From an uncultured Bacteroides sp. (GTDB taxonomy: Bacteria; Bacteroidota; Bacteroidia; Bacteroidales; Bacteroidaceae), in contig NZ_CAUCSQ010000003.1 of the NCBI RefSeq assembly GCF_958445495.1, positions 1-64,000 on the forward strand: a stretch of 64,000 bases of DNA. Reading direction: 5' to 3'. Each line of letters opens with the position of its first letter. The first letter of the stretch is position 1. Below are positions 30,492 through 40,750 of this stretch, one piece after another. Below the pieces are notes generated by a model, which did not search any database, had not been told where the DNA came from, and worked only from the letters and a program-made list of their open reading frames with translations. Position numbers and translations under genes: made by a program.

Positions 30492-33092
30492 ATGAAAAAA
30501 CAGTTTATTTTTACCTTTATCGGCTTATTGTTTACCTTCGTCGGCATACAGGGAAACCCAACCGCCACACCTATATATATAGATAAAAACGGAGTGATGC
30601 GCTGGAGCGGCACTCACGAAGAAGCCTCTTTTTTCGGAGCGAACTATACCCTCCCCTTCGCCCATGCCTACCGGGCGCTCGGCTATCTGGGAAAAGACCG
30701 CAAAGCTGCCATAGACAAAGATGTATATCACCTCGCCCGCCTGGGGCTGAATGCCTACCGCATCCACTTATGGGACGTGGAACTGACAGACGGGCAAGGC
30801 AACCTGATAAACAACGAACATCTCGACCTGATGGATTATCTGATTGCCAAACTCAAAGAACGGGACATTCACATCGTTATCACCGCACAGACTAATTTCG
30901 GAAACGGATATCCCGAACAGAATGAACCGACTGGAGGTTTTGCCTATAACTACGATAAATGCAGCATGCACTCCGCTCCGGAAGCAATCGCCGCGCAGGA
31001 AACTTACCTTTACAACTTGGTCAGACACACCAACCCCTACACAGGACTGGCCTATAAGGATGACCCTTCTGTCATCGGGTTTGAAATCAACAATGAGCCC
31101 TGTCATTCCGGCACGAAAAAAGAGGTGAAAAACTACATCGGCCGGATGCTGAAAGCAATGGAAAAAGCCGGGAACCGGAAACCCGTATTCTATAACGTAA
31201 GCCACAACGAATCCGTTGTAGAGGCATACTACGAGACTGCCGTCCGGGGAACCACTTACCAGTGGTATCCTATCGGGCTAGTATCCGGACATACGCAACA
31301 GGGTAACTTTCTGCCTTATGTAGACCGATATGACATTCCGTTCTCCGAAGTAAAAGGATTCGACAAAAAGGCGCGGTTAGTGTATGAATTCGACCCGGCG
31401 GACATCTTGTATTCCTATATGTATCCGGCAATGGTGCGCAGTTTCCGTACGGCAGGTTTCCAATGGATAACCCAGTTCTCCTATGACCCGCTGGACATCG
31501 CCTATGCAAATACGGAATACCAGACCCACTTTCTGAACCTCGCCTATACTCCCAATAAGGCAATCAGCATGAAAATAGCTTCCGAAGCGGCACAGAGTTT
31601 GAAAAGAGGAGAATCTTACGGCAGTTATCCGCAAGACACTCTGTTCGGCGACGGATTCCGTGTCAGCTATACGGAAGACCTGAGTGAATTGAACAACGGT
31701 AAAAAATTCTATTATTCCAATACGACGGGCAGCCGGCCGAAAGACATATCGCAACTGATATCCATCGCCGGGTGCGGAAGTTCACCGGCAGTAAGTTACG
31801 AAGGTACGGGAGCCTATTTCATCGATTGCCTCGAACCCGGAGTATGGCGCCTGGAAGTGATGCCGGACGCAGTGGTAGTCAATGACCCGTTTGCAAAACC
31901 GGCACTCGACAAAGAAGTAGTCAGCATCATTTACGGGAATTGGGACATGACCCTGCAAATTCCAGACTTAGGCCGGACATTCACCCTCACCGCCCTGAAC
32001 AAAGGAAATCAGCGAAAAGAAGAAACCGTTGCAAACGGAACCATCCGCAATCTCCAACCGGGTGTCTATCTGCTGAAACGCAAAGGCTGTACCCCCAAAC
32101 AAAGCTGGAAAGCAGACTCTTCCTGGAATCACATCCGTATCGGAGAATTCGCAGCTCCCTCCCCCAGACAAACCGACTATAAGGTGACCCATACCCCGGC
32201 AACAGTAGCCGTAGCCGGCAAAGAGCTGACTATCAGCGCGCAGGTAGCGGGAAACGTCCTCCCCGACTCAGTCATCGTCTATACGGACAAGATTTCCTTT
32301 TGGAATGAGCATAATCCATATATAAAGATGAAACGCACAAGCGGTTACACATACCAGGCAACCATACCCGCCGAAGAAATGAAAGAAGGCTATTTCAGAT
32401 ATAACATCGTTGTCTGCCGGGACAACGGCACACGCACTTACCCCGGCGAATCTTCCACGGCCGGACAATCTTCCGGGACGAAAGGAAACCCGTTGGACTG
32501 GGACTATACGTCCGGTTCATACTGGAGTACCAGAGTGGTTGCTCCCGGAAGCACGATACAGTTGTTGGCGACGGCGGACGCACTCAGCCGGATAGAAGCA
32601 TATACACTTCCCGAATGGAATGATTTGCAACGTTCCTTCCTCGATTTCTCTCCGGTGGAGAAGCCGCTGGTGCGGTTCAGCTTTACTCCTAAAGGAGAAA
32701 ACCCGCACCATTTTCTTCGCGTGTCCGTAAAAGCCCCGATTAAAGAAAGAAAAGACAAAATAAAAGATTGCACGGTCCTTTGCATCCGGGTAAACCGTCA
32801 GGAAGAACTTCCGCAAGGACTTAGCGCAGGGTTTGTAACTTCAGACGGCTACACCTATAAGAGCCTCTGCCCCGCCCCGTCAACGGAAGGAATCATACGG
32901 CTTCCCCTAAAAGATTTGCGCCAGACCGACACGGCGCTGTTGCCCATAGCCTACCCGACCTTCCTGAAACAATATTTCCATCCGGAAACGGAAATCGCCT
33001 TCCGGCCGGAAAAGATAGAAAAGCTGGAACTGTCAATGCCGGGCAAAGGAACAACGGTAAAAATCGAGCTTGGAGACATCTGGCTTGAATAA
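30492..33092 (+). CDS. GH147-like beta-galactosidase, 866 aa
   Basis: A signal peptide (KKQFIFTFIGLLFTFVGIQG) precedes a clan GH-A type TIM barrel: FGANYTLPFAHAYRALGY, LGLNAYRIHLWDVELTD, then the acid/base Glu in GFEINNEPCH and the probable nucleophile in ARLVYEFDPADILYS. The C-terminal ~400 residues are beta-sandwich domains. The architecture fits GH147, an exo-beta-1,4-galactosidase family first found in Bacteroides galactan loci, and the neighbours (GH53, GH2) act on the same polymer. It would release galactose from galactan chains in the periplasm. The family assignment rests on context and recalled sequence pattern; another GH-A family remains possible. Confidence 0.7.
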   Translation: MKKQFIFTFIGLLFTFVGIQGNPTATPIYIDKNGVMRWSGTHEEASFFGANYTLPFAHAYRALGYLGKDRKAAIDKDVYHLARLGLNAYRIHLWDVELTDGQGNLINNEHLDLMDYLIAKLKERDIHIVITAQTNFGNGYPEQNEPTGGFAYNYDKCSMHSAPEAIAAQETYLYNLVRHTNPYTGLAYKDDPSVIGFEINNEPCHSGTKKEVKNYIGRMLKAMEKAGNRKPVFYNVSHNESVVEAYYETAVRGTTYQWYPIGLVSGHTQQGNFLPYVDRYDIPFSEVKGFDKKARLVYEFDPADILYSYMYPAMVRSFRTAGFQWITQFSYDPLDIAYANTEYQTHFLNLAYTPNKAISMKIASEAAQSLKRGESYGSYPQDTLFGDGFRVSYTEDLSELNNGKKFYYSNTTGSRPKDISQLISIAGCGSSPAVSYEGTGAYFIDCLEPGVWRLEVMPDAVVVNDPFAKPALDKEVVSIIYGNWDMTLQIPDLGRTFTLTALNKGNQRKEETVANGTIRNLQPGVYLLKRKGCTPKQSWKADSSWNHIRIGEFAAPSPRQTDYKVTHTPATVAVAGKELTISAQVAGNVLPDSVIVYTDKISFWNEHNPYIKMKRTSGYTYQATIPAEEMKEGYFRYNIVVCRDNGTRTYPGESSTAGQSSGTKGNPLDWDYTSGSYWSTRVVAPGSTIQLLATADALSRIEAYTLPEWNDLQRSFLDFSPVEKPLVRFSFTPKGENPHHFLRVSVKAPIKERKDKIKDCTVLCIRVNRQEELPQGLSAGFVTSDGYTYKSLCPAPSTEGIIRLPLKDLRQTDTALLPIAYPTFLKQYFHPETEIAFRPEKIEKLELSMPGKGTTVKIELGDIWLE

Positions 33093-33174
33093 ACCTGCAG
33101 AGCCCTTATCAACAATACCATTGCAAAAACAAATAATCAATACAATAAATCTATTATCAATAACACAATTAATT

Positions 33175-36150
33175 ATGAATAGGAATATCTTAAATCTACG
33201 CCATCTTGCTGTACTTTTCTTATGGTGTACAGCCCTTTTGGGAGGCCTCATTCCTGCCTTCGCCCAACAAGGAGGCAAGAAAATCACCGGACAAGTGATT
33301 GATGAAAACAAAGAACCGATGATTGGAGTAAGCATCCTCATTGTGGGTACTTCCATCGGTACGATTACCGACTTTGACGGCAATTACACGCTGAACGTGC
33401 CACAAGGCAATAAAGAGCTCCAATTCTCTTACGTAGGATATGAAACCCAAACCATTCCCGTCCCTTCCAACGGCACGGTATTGAATGTGCAGATGAAAAG
33501 CGACTCCCAAGTGCTAAGCGACGTGGTAGTCATCGGATACGGTACGCAACGTAAAAGCGACCTGACCGGTTCGGTGACAAATGTCAGCAGTAAAGACTTC
33601 AACATGGGATTGGTAAGTTCTCCCGAACAACTGATTAACGGAAAAATATCCGGCGTGCAGATTATGTCCAACAGCGGTTCGCCGACTTCCGGCAGTACGA
33701 TTCGCGTACGCGGCGGCGCGTCTCTGAACGCCAGCAACGACCCGTTGATTGTGTTGGACGGCGTCCCCCTGGAACAGGGAGGTATCAGCGGTAACGACGG
33801 TAACTTTCTCAGCCTCATCAATCCGAACGATATCGAAAGCATGACTATCCTGAAAGATGCATCCTCAACTGCCATTTACGGTTCGCGCGCATCCAACGGC
33901 GTTATTCTCATCACGACTAAAAAAGGGACTTCCGATAAACTCAAGTTCACGTTCAGCACTACGAACTCCGTCCAGACACGTACCAAACTGGCAGACATGC
34001 TGAGTTACAACGAATTCGTCAATACAATCCAAAGTCACGGCACGGACGCCCAACAAGCGTTGCTCGGAACCGCACGTACAGACTGGAATGATGAAATTTA
34101 TCAAAATGCCTTCGGCACGGACAACAGCCTGAGCGTCTCCGGAAAAATCACTGAGAACCTGCCGTTCCGGGCTTCCGTCGGTTACTATAACCAGAACGGA
34201 CTGTTGCGTACCGACAATGCGGAACGCTATACGGGAAGCATCACGGTAAACCCCTCTTTCTTTGACGACCACCTGAAATTAAACATCAATGCCAAAGGCT
34301 CCGTCAATAAGAACAGGTTTGCCAACACAAGCGCCATCTGGGCAGCATCGACAATGAATCCGACCGTTCCGGTATATTCCGAGCTCGACACATTCGGCGG
34401 ATATACGGAAGCTATCGACAACACCGGTTTACCGGTCAACGGGGCCGTCATGAATCCGGTCGGCCTGCTCCGAATGAACGACTCGCACAGTACGGTCAAA
34501 CGTTTCATCGGAAACATCGACGCCGACTACCGTTTCCATTTCCTGCCGGAATTAAAACTGCACGCCACGCTGGGATACGATTACGCGCAAGGTAAAGGCA
34601 GCGTATATGTTCCGGCGGAAGCGGCACAGAACTACACGACTTCCGGACTGGATTATACGTACGGGCCGCAGAAAAAGGTGAACCGCCTGTTGACTTTGTA
34701 TGCCAACTACAACAAAACGGTAGAATCCATCAAGAGCAGTTTCGACGTGACAGCGGGATACGATTACCAATATTGGAAATCAACCTCGCCGCTCTACAAC
34801 CAGATGAACGCTCTCGGAGAGATTCAAAGCACTTCCAAAGCGTCCGACGAACGCCACGTATTGCTTTCCTACTACGGACGTCTGAATTACTCGTTCGATT
34901 CACGGTATATGCTGACGACTACCATACGCCGCGACGCAACTTCCCGTTTTGCAAAGAACGTGCGTTGGGGTACTTTCCCGTCAATAGCCCTGGGCTGGAG
35001 AGTGACGGAAGAATCTTTCCTGAAAGAGAATAAAATACTGAGCACGTTAAAGCTCCGCGCGAGCTATGGCGTCACGGGCCAGCAGGACGGCATCGGGAAC
35101 TACAACTACCTGCCGATCTACACCATCAGCCAGAACGGTGCTTACTCTCTTATCGGAGGGACTCCGACAGCGACTTACCGTCCTTCCGCCTATGTTCCCA
35201 ACCTGAAATGGGAAACAACCACTTCATGGAACGTAGGTTTCGATTTTGGTTTTCTTGAAGACCGCATTACCGGAAGCTTCGACTATTACACCCGCCGGAC
35301 CAAAGACCTAATCGCCACTGTCCCCGCCGCTGCCGGCACTACGTTTGACCGTAACATTACGACCAATGTAGGAAACGTAGACAGCCAGGGAGTGGAATTC
35401 AGCATCAACGCGACACCAATCCAGACCGAAAATTGGAACTGGGATTTAAGTTTCAACATGACATGGCAGAAAATGAAAGTGAAAAACCTGTCGCTGACTC
35501 CCGGCACTCCGGCAACCAACACAGCCGTGGGCCCGTACATCGACAGTTATCAGGTACAAACTCTGAGCGAAGGATATGCTCCTTACATGTTCTACGTTTA
35601 TCATCAATTATATGACGAGAAAACCGGTAAACCGATAGAAGGCGCTTATGTGGATATCGACGGAGACGGGCAAATCAACTCAAATGACTTGTACCGCTAT
35701 CATTCTCCCGCCCCGGATTATATTTTAGGTTTCAGCACTTCACTGCGTTATAAGAATTGGACCCTAAGCACCAGCCTGCGCGCCAACATAGGCAACTATG
35801 TATATAATGCCATGGCAATGAATACCGGCGCCTGGGAAACGGTCAGCTATAATTCCTACCAACTGAACAACCTTTCCAGAAGCTATCTGGAAACAGGATT
35901 CGAATCACGGCAATATCTGTCCGACTATTATGTGGAGAATGCCTCTTTCCTGAAAATGGACAACCTGTCATTGGGTTATAATTTCGGTGAAATCTATAAG
36001 GGATGTAACCTGAACGTCAGCGCAATGGTCCAGAATGTGTTCTGCATTACCAAATACAGCGGTGTAGACCCGGAAGTGCCTAACGGAGTGGACAACTCAT
36101 TCTATCCCCGCCCGCGCACTTTCTCTCTCAACATCGGTCTTAATTTCTAA
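33175..36150 (+). CDS. SusC-like TonB-dependent transporter (galactan locus), 991 aa
   Basis: This outer-membrane barrel imports oligosaccharides with the SusD-like lipoprotein as lid. After a signal peptide (LAVLFLWCTALLGGLIPAFA) comes the carboxypeptidase-like domain (GQVIDENKEPMIGVSILIVG). The plug follows, with VVVIGYGTQRKSDLTGSVTN, RVRGGASLNASNDPLIVLDG and YGSRASNGVILITTKKG. The barrel ends SLNIGLNF, with the C-terminal Phe needed for assembly. Start ATG 33175 was preferred, because the frame open to 33070 adds no signal-like sequence. The SusD gene follows at 18 bases. Confidence 0.95.
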   Translation: MNRNILNLRHLAVLFLWCTALLGGLIPAFAQQGGKKITGQVIDENKEPMIGVSILIVGTSIGTITDFDGNYTLNVPQGNKELQFSYVGYETQTIPVPSNGTVLNVQMKSDSQVLSDVVVIGYGTQRKSDLTGSVTNVSSKDFNMGLVSSPEQLINGKISGVQIMSNSGSPTSGSTIRVRGGASLNASNDPLIVLDGVPLEQGGISGNDGNFLSLINPNDIESMTILKDASSTAIYGSRASNGVILITTKKGTSDKLKFTFSTTNSVQTRTKLADMLSYNEFVNTIQSHGTDAQQALLGTARTDWNDEIYQNAFGTDNSLSVSGKITENLPFRASVGYYNQNGLLRTDNAERYTGSITVNPSFFDDHLKLNINAKGSVNKNRFANTSAIWAASTMNPTVPVYSELDTFGGYTEAIDNTGLPVNGAVMNPVGLLRMNDSHSTVKRFIGNIDADYRFHFLPELKLHATLGYDYAQGKGSVYVPAEAAQNYTTSGLDYTYGPQKKVNRLLTLYANYNKTVESIKSSFDVTAGYDYQYWKSTSPLYNQMNALGEIQSTSKASDERHVLLSYYGRLNYSFDSRYMLTTTIRRDATSRFAKNVRWGTFPSIALGWRVTEESFLKENKILSTLKLRASYGVTGQQDGIGNYNYLPIYTISQNGAYSLIGGTPTATYRPSAYVPNLKWETTTSWNVGFDFGFLEDRITGSFDYYTRRTKDLIATVPAAAGTTFDRNITTNVGNVDSQGVEFSINATPIQTENWNWDLSFNMTWQKMKVKNLSLTPGTPATNTAVGPYIDSYQVQTLSEGYAPYMFYVYHQLYDEKTGKPIEGAYVDIDGDGQINSNDLYRYHSPAPDYILGFSTSLRYKNWTLSTSLRANIGNYVYNAMAMNTGAWETVSYNSYQLNNLSRSYLETGFESRQYLSDYYVENASFLKMDNLSLGYNFGEIYKGCNLNVSAMVQNVFCITKYSGVDPEVPNGVDNSFYPRPRTFSLNIGLNF

Positions 36151-36168
36151 TTATAAAAAACATCGGTT

Positions 36169-37767
36169 ATGAAAAAGATATTTTATACGGTCTTCTATTT
36201 TTGCAGCGCACTGCTGCTGTCATCCTGCATAGGCGACTTAGACCAATACCCGCACGAAGACGAAACATCTTCCAGCATATATACGAATGTAACTAACTAC
36301 AGAGCCGTTTTAGGAAAAATATACGCCGCTATGGTAACCACCGGACAGGAAAAAGGCGGCAATCCCGATTTAAGCAGCAACAGCGGACAGGACTACATAC
36401 GCTGTTTCTTCAACTTACAGGAATGCGGGACGGACGAAGTAGCCTCCACCTGGCTGTCCGGCGACAACGTGGCTGACTTGACGTACCTGAGCTGGGATGC
36501 CAACGACCCCTGGGTATCAGACATGTACTACCGCATTTACTACAATATCGCATTATGCAACGAATTCTTGCGCAATGCCACGGACGACAAGCTCAATGAA
36601 TTTTCGGAAGAAGACCGGAAAACAATCCGTACCTATCGCGCAGAGGCCCGATTCATGCGCGCCTTATTCTACTATCATGCGCTCGACTTATTCCGCAACA
36701 TCCCGTTCGTAACGGAAAACGACCCGTTGGTGGGTTACCTGCCTCCACGCTATACGGCTAAACAGGCTTTCGAATATATTGAAAGCGAACTGAACGCCAT
36801 CGTCAACACAAACGATGCCGACAACTGCCTGTCACCCCAAGGAAGCGACATGTACGGACGCGCTACACTAGGAGCCGCTTACACGCTGCAAGCCAAACTA
36901 TACCTGAATGCGGAGGTCTATATAGACATCCCGAAATATACGGAATGCATCACTGCTTGCAAGAATGTCATCGCACAGGGATACTCATTGGAAAACGACT
37001 ATTACAAACTGTTCAATGCCGACAACCATCTGCGCACTAATGAGATTATCTTCACATTACCGGTAGATGCCACGACAACCGTGTCATGGGGTTCTTCCAC
37101 TTACATTGTCTGCGGGGCGGTCAGCAATACCTCCGAAAAACAGAAACCGGAAGATTACGGAGTAAAAAGCGGATGGGGAATGTTCCGTGTACGGGGCGAA
37201 ATACCGGCTTTGTTCACGAATGTGGAAAGCCTGGACAAACGGTATATGTTCTTCACTGAGGGACAGACTCAATACCTGGACCAGATAGACGACCAGTCCA
37301 ACGGTTATTTCGTTACTAAATGGACCAATCTGACAGATGCCGGCGAAACAGCCTCCAACACGGCAGACGGCGGAGTAAATACGGACTATCCTCTTTTCCG
37401 TCTGGCAGACGTTTATTTAATGCTGGCAGAAGCGGTTGTGCGCGGAGGAACGGGAGCGACAATGGCGGAAGTAACGCCCTATATCAACGAACTGCAACAA
37501 AGGGCATACGGAAACAATGAACATGAGCTAACCGAGTATGACATCACCGAAGACTTTATTTTGAAAGAACGCGCCCGCGAGCTTTACTGGGAAGGACACC
37601 GCCGCACAGACTTAATCCGTTTCGGGCTGTTTACCACCGACACCTACAAATGGCAATGGAAAGGCGGAGTAAAGGAAGGCGCGAAAGTAGACGACAAATA
37701 TAACATCTACCCCATTCCGTCTACGGAACTGACTGCCAATCCGAATTTATACAACGAAAATTATTAA
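36169..37767 (+). CDS. SusD-like outer-membrane lipoprotein (galactan locus), 532 aa
   Basis: This RagB/SusD protein caps the SusC barrel and captures glycan at the cell surface. It has a lipobox (LLLSSC, Cys20) followed by an acidic export signal (DLDQYPHEDE). The helical TPR-like frame is visible in YYRIYYNIALCNEFLRNATD, YRAEARFMRALFYYHALDLF and the C-terminal LKERARELYWEGHRRTDLIR. Length is typical (500-600). It pairs with the SusC gene upstream and shares its transcript. Confidence 0.95.
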   Translation: MKKIFYTVFYFCSALLLSSCIGDLDQYPHEDETSSSIYTNVTNYRAVLGKIYAAMVTTGQEKGGNPDLSSNSGQDYIRCFFNLQECGTDEVASTWLSGDNVADLTYLSWDANDPWVSDMYYRIYYNIALCNEFLRNATDDKLNEFSEEDRKTIRTYRAEARFMRALFYYHALDLFRNIPFVTENDPLVGYLPPRYTAKQAFEYIESELNAIVNTNDADNCLSPQGSDMYGRATLGAAYTLQAKLYLNAEVYIDIPKYTECITACKNVIAQGYSLENDYYKLFNADNHLRTNEIIFTLPVDATTTVSWGSSTYIVCGAVSNTSEKQKPEDYGVKSGWGMFRVRGEIPALFTNVESLDKRYMFFTEGQTQYLDQIDDQSNGYFVTKWTNLTDAGETASNTADGGVNTDYPLFRLADVYLMLAEAVVRGGTGATMAEVTPYINELQQRAYGNNEHELTEYDITEDFILKERARELYWEGHRRTDLIRFGLFTTDTYKWQWKGGVKEGAKVDDKYNIYPIPSTELTANPNLYNENY

Positions 37768-37792
37768 TTACGCACATATACGGAATAACGAT

Positions 37793-39520
37793 ATGAAAAA
37801 TATAAGCAACCTGTTAATCCTTTTCGCTGTCCTCCTTTTATCGGGGGCATGCGAAAAAGACGGAGATAAGTTCTTCCTTTCAACCCCGGAAGAAAATGAA
37901 CTGATAGCTTCTACAGAAGCCGTCGTATTAAAAGAGGAAGCAGCCAAACTCTACGCCATGTCACTCGCATGGACGGAACAAACCTTGCAAATAAGCGATG
38001 CGCGCTATGAACCGACTACAGGCGTGGAGACCTCCATACAAGTGTCTCTTACAGAAGATTTTTCCGGAGCGACGGAAGAAAGCGTGGAAAGCGGGCTTTC
38101 CAAAAGTTATACGGTGTCCGAACTGAATATCATCGTACACCGGCTGGGGGTAACCGATGCCGAACCTGTTTCGCTCTACTTCCGGTTAGCTACAAGAAAC
38201 GGAAGCAATACGGATGCGGTTTACAGCAATGTGGTAAAAGTGACGGTAACCCCCTATTCAATTGACATGCATTACGCCGATATCGTAGGCGCCGGCGAGA
38301 AACCCGTAGAAAACACCCAGGTTTATTCGGCCAATGCCGACGGAGTTTACCAAGGTTTCGTCGAAGCTCCTCTGGGATGGGATAATTTCTATTTGGAAGA
38401 AGCGGACGGCACAATCTGGTACACGGTAGAGAATTCCCCGTTCCTGATTACGACTGAAGGAAACTGGAATTCCTGGTTCCCCGGAAAGCCCGGATGCTAT
38501 TTCGTGAATGCCGATACGCAGAAAAAACAATGGACGGCATTGCTCCTGCCGGAGTTGAGTATCAGCGGCATTGAGAATCTGACAATGACGTATGACAAGA
38601 AAGACCATCAATGGAAAGGGACATTCACGGCAGACGCCGAAGAGACAATAAACATCCTGATAAACGGAACCGGCAAATTGTATGACAACACTTGTGTCAG
38701 CGGTTCTGAAAATGCCATTGACGACACCAAGGCCAAAGACACTCCGTTCGCATTTAACGGCCCGGCCACGAACCTGACATTCGTTACCGGCACGAACGCC
38801 ACCGGCGGCAGCATATCCGTAAAAATACCCAAAGCCGGAGAATGCACGCTAATCGTCGATTTGAATACGGTCAATGCCTGGAAAGTAGAAATCATAGAAG
38901 GCGCCGAAGAACCGGAACCTGAGCCGGAAGAAGGAGAATATATCTATTTGCCGGGAATTTCCGCCGCCGATTGGAACGCCCCGTACACAGATAAAATAAA
39001 AAGATACGATGAGAGCAAGAAACAGTATGCCGGTATCATAAACGTCGATTCCGAAGGGGGATATGCCATCACGACAGTCGACTATTGGGATGAAACCCGG
39101 CTCTACAGATGGAGCGGTGAAGGGGATGCCGCCTCCGGAAAACTGGTTGCTGAAAATAATGATAACAACATTCCCGCCCCGGCAGCCGGACTTTATTTAA
39201 TCAAGGTCTCATTGTCCGGACTGACCTATGAAACGATGGCAGTAGAAAAAATATCCTGTTATCTAGGTATCGAAGGCGACAACAGCTTAGTCAGCCTGGA
39301 AGCGACAAACACGACCGGCGTTTATTCCGGAACCATAACCCTGGACAAAGACACTGACTGGGGAATAAAATTCGTAATCAATGACTGGGACGGTTCTTTC
39401 GGCGGATATGACGGAGAATTGTACTACAATGCCCAAGATGGCATCAAACCTGTAGCTGCCGGGACATACGAGATTACGGCAGACCTTATCGGCGGTACTT
39501 ACACTCTTAATAATAAATAA
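37793..39520 (+). CDS. SusE-like surface glycan-binding lipoprotein (galactan locus), 575 aa
   Basis: The lipobox LLSGAC (Cys20) marks a surface lipoprotein. The N-terminal domain resembles the SusE N-terminal module (FFLSTPEENELIASTEAVVL, AKLYAMSLAWTEQTLQISDA). Two to three beta-sandwich domains follow, each with the WNAPYTDKIKRYDE or LYRWSGEGDAASG type of pattern seen in starch-type binding modules. A Glu/Pro linker (EEPEPEPEEGE) separates them. It should bind galactan at the surface next to the GH53 enzyme. It lies directly between susD and the GH53 gene in the operon. Confidence 0.85.
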   Translation: MKNISNLLILFAVLLLSGACEKDGDKFFLSTPEENELIASTEAVVLKEEAAKLYAMSLAWTEQTLQISDARYEPTTGVETSIQVSLTEDFSGATEESVESGLSKSYTVSELNIIVHRLGVTDAEPVSLYFRLATRNGSNTDAVYSNVVKVTVTPYSIDMHYADIVGAGEKPVENTQVYSANADGVYQGFVEAPLGWDNFYLEEADGTIWYTVENSPFLITTEGNWNSWFPGKPGCYFVNADTQKKQWTALLLPELSISGIENLTMTYDKKDHQWKGTFTADAEETINILINGTGKLYDNTCVSGSENAIDDTKAKDTPFAFNGPATNLTFVTGTNATGGSISVKIPKAGECTLIVDLNTVNAWKVEIIEGAEEPEPEPEEGEYIYLPGISAADWNAPYTDKIKRYDESKKQYAGIINVDSEGGYAITTVDYWDETRLYRWSGEGDAASGKLVAENNDNNIPAPAAGLYLIKVSLSGLTYETMAVEKISCYLGIEGDNSLVSLEATNTTGVYSGTITLDKDTDWGIKFVINDWDGSFGGYDGELYYNAQDGIKPVAAGTYEITADLIGGTYTLNNK

Positions 39521-39532
39521 CTTATAATGATT

Positions 39533-40645
39533 ATGAAACAGTTTAAACATATGCTGATGGCTTCCGCACTATTGTGCGGAGCTTTCTTCACTGCCTGCGA
39601 CGATAATGACAATCCGGTTTTTCCGGAAAAGACACAAACGGCTTACGACATGTCCGGATTTGTCCGCGGGGCAGATGTCAGTTGGCTAACTGAAATGGAA
39701 AACAGCGGTTACAAATTTTACAATGCCAAAGGACAAGAACAGGAATGCATGACATTGCTGAGGGAACTAGGCATGAATGCCATCCGGCTGCGCGTATGGG
39801 TGAACCCGGAAAATCCGACGGAAAAAGACAATGTTTACGGCTGGTGCGATAAGGAAGATGTCGTACTCAAAGCATGGAGGGCACACAATTTAGGATATCG
39901 CATCATGATAGATTTCCATTACAGCGATGCCTGGGCAGACCCCGGTAAACAGTATAAACCCAAAGCATGGGAAAATCATACGGTAGAACAGTTGTTGGGC
40001 GACATCGAGAATCATACCAAAGACGTTCTCAGCGCGTTAAAAGAAAAAGATATTGACGTGGAATGGGTGCAAGTAGGCAATGAAACGCATCACGGAATGC
40101 TGTTCCCCGAAGGAGATACAAACCAGGAAGGCGGAATGGAAAACTTCGCGCAAATGGTTAATGCCGGATATGATGCGGTGAAAGAGGTTTATCCCGATGC
40201 CAAAGTCATTGTCCACCTGGACCAGGGAAATGAAGCCTGGCTATACAATAAAATCTTTAAAGGACTGAAAGAGAATAATGCCAAATGGGATATTATCGGC
40301 ATGTCTCTCTATCCTAAAATGGAAGCCGACGAACAGGGCGATGAAACATTCGAACCGGACGACTGGCGGCAGATGAACACTGACTGCATCACAAACATGA
40401 AAGCTCTTTACGAGGAGTTCAAGACGCCTGTCATGATGTGTGAAATCGGTATGACATGGAACAACGAAAATGCGGAATCTTTTTATACAGATTTCATAAC
40501 CAAAGCTAAGGAACTGGGAACGAACATATGTCCCGGCGTTTTCGCGTGGGAACCGCAAAGTTACGGAGGCTGGAAAAGTTATCATAAGGGAATGTTTGAT
40601 GACAGCGGTAAGCCTACCGCCTCATTTAATGCCTTCAAAAGATGA
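39533..40645 (+). CDS. GH53 endo-beta-1,4-galactanase, surface lipoprotein, 370 aa
   Basis: The enzyme cuts beta-1,4-galactan, the side chain of pectic rhamnogalacturonan I. A lipobox (FFTAC) with acidic residues after it (DDNDN) suggests surface anchoring. The family sequence FVRGADVSWLTEMENSGYKF opens the barrel. The acid/base Glu is in WVQVGNETHHGMLFPEGD and the nucleophile in PVMMCEIGMTWNNENAES. Length is normal for the catalytic domain without accessory modules. An in-frame ATG at 39527 gives two extra residues. Placement between the binding protein and GH2 fits a surface cut followed by periplasmic trimming. Confidence 0.95.
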   Translation: MKQFKHMLMASALLCGAFFTACDDNDNPVFPEKTQTAYDMSGFVRGADVSWLTEMENSGYKFYNAKGQEQECMTLLRELGMNAIRLRVWVNPENPTEKDNVYGWCDKEDVVLKAWRAHNLGYRIMIDFHYSDAWADPGKQYKPKAWENHTVEQLLGDIENHTKDVLSALKEKDIDVEWVQVGNETHHGMLFPEGDTNQEGGMENFAQMVNAGYDAVKEVYPDAKVIVHLDQGNEAWLYNKIFKGLKENNAKWDIIGMSLYPKMEADEQGDETFEPDDWRQMNTDCITNMKALYEEFKTPVMMCEIGMTWNNENAESFYTDFITKAKELGTNICPGVFAWEPQSYGGWKSYHKGMFDDSGKPTASFNAFKR

Positions 40646-40750
40646 GATTTTTAAATCCTTTTTTATACCTTTATCCCGGCGTTGGCCATATGTCCGGCGC
40701 CGGGAACTGACTTTATTAATCTCAACATTATTATATACCTGAAAACCAAT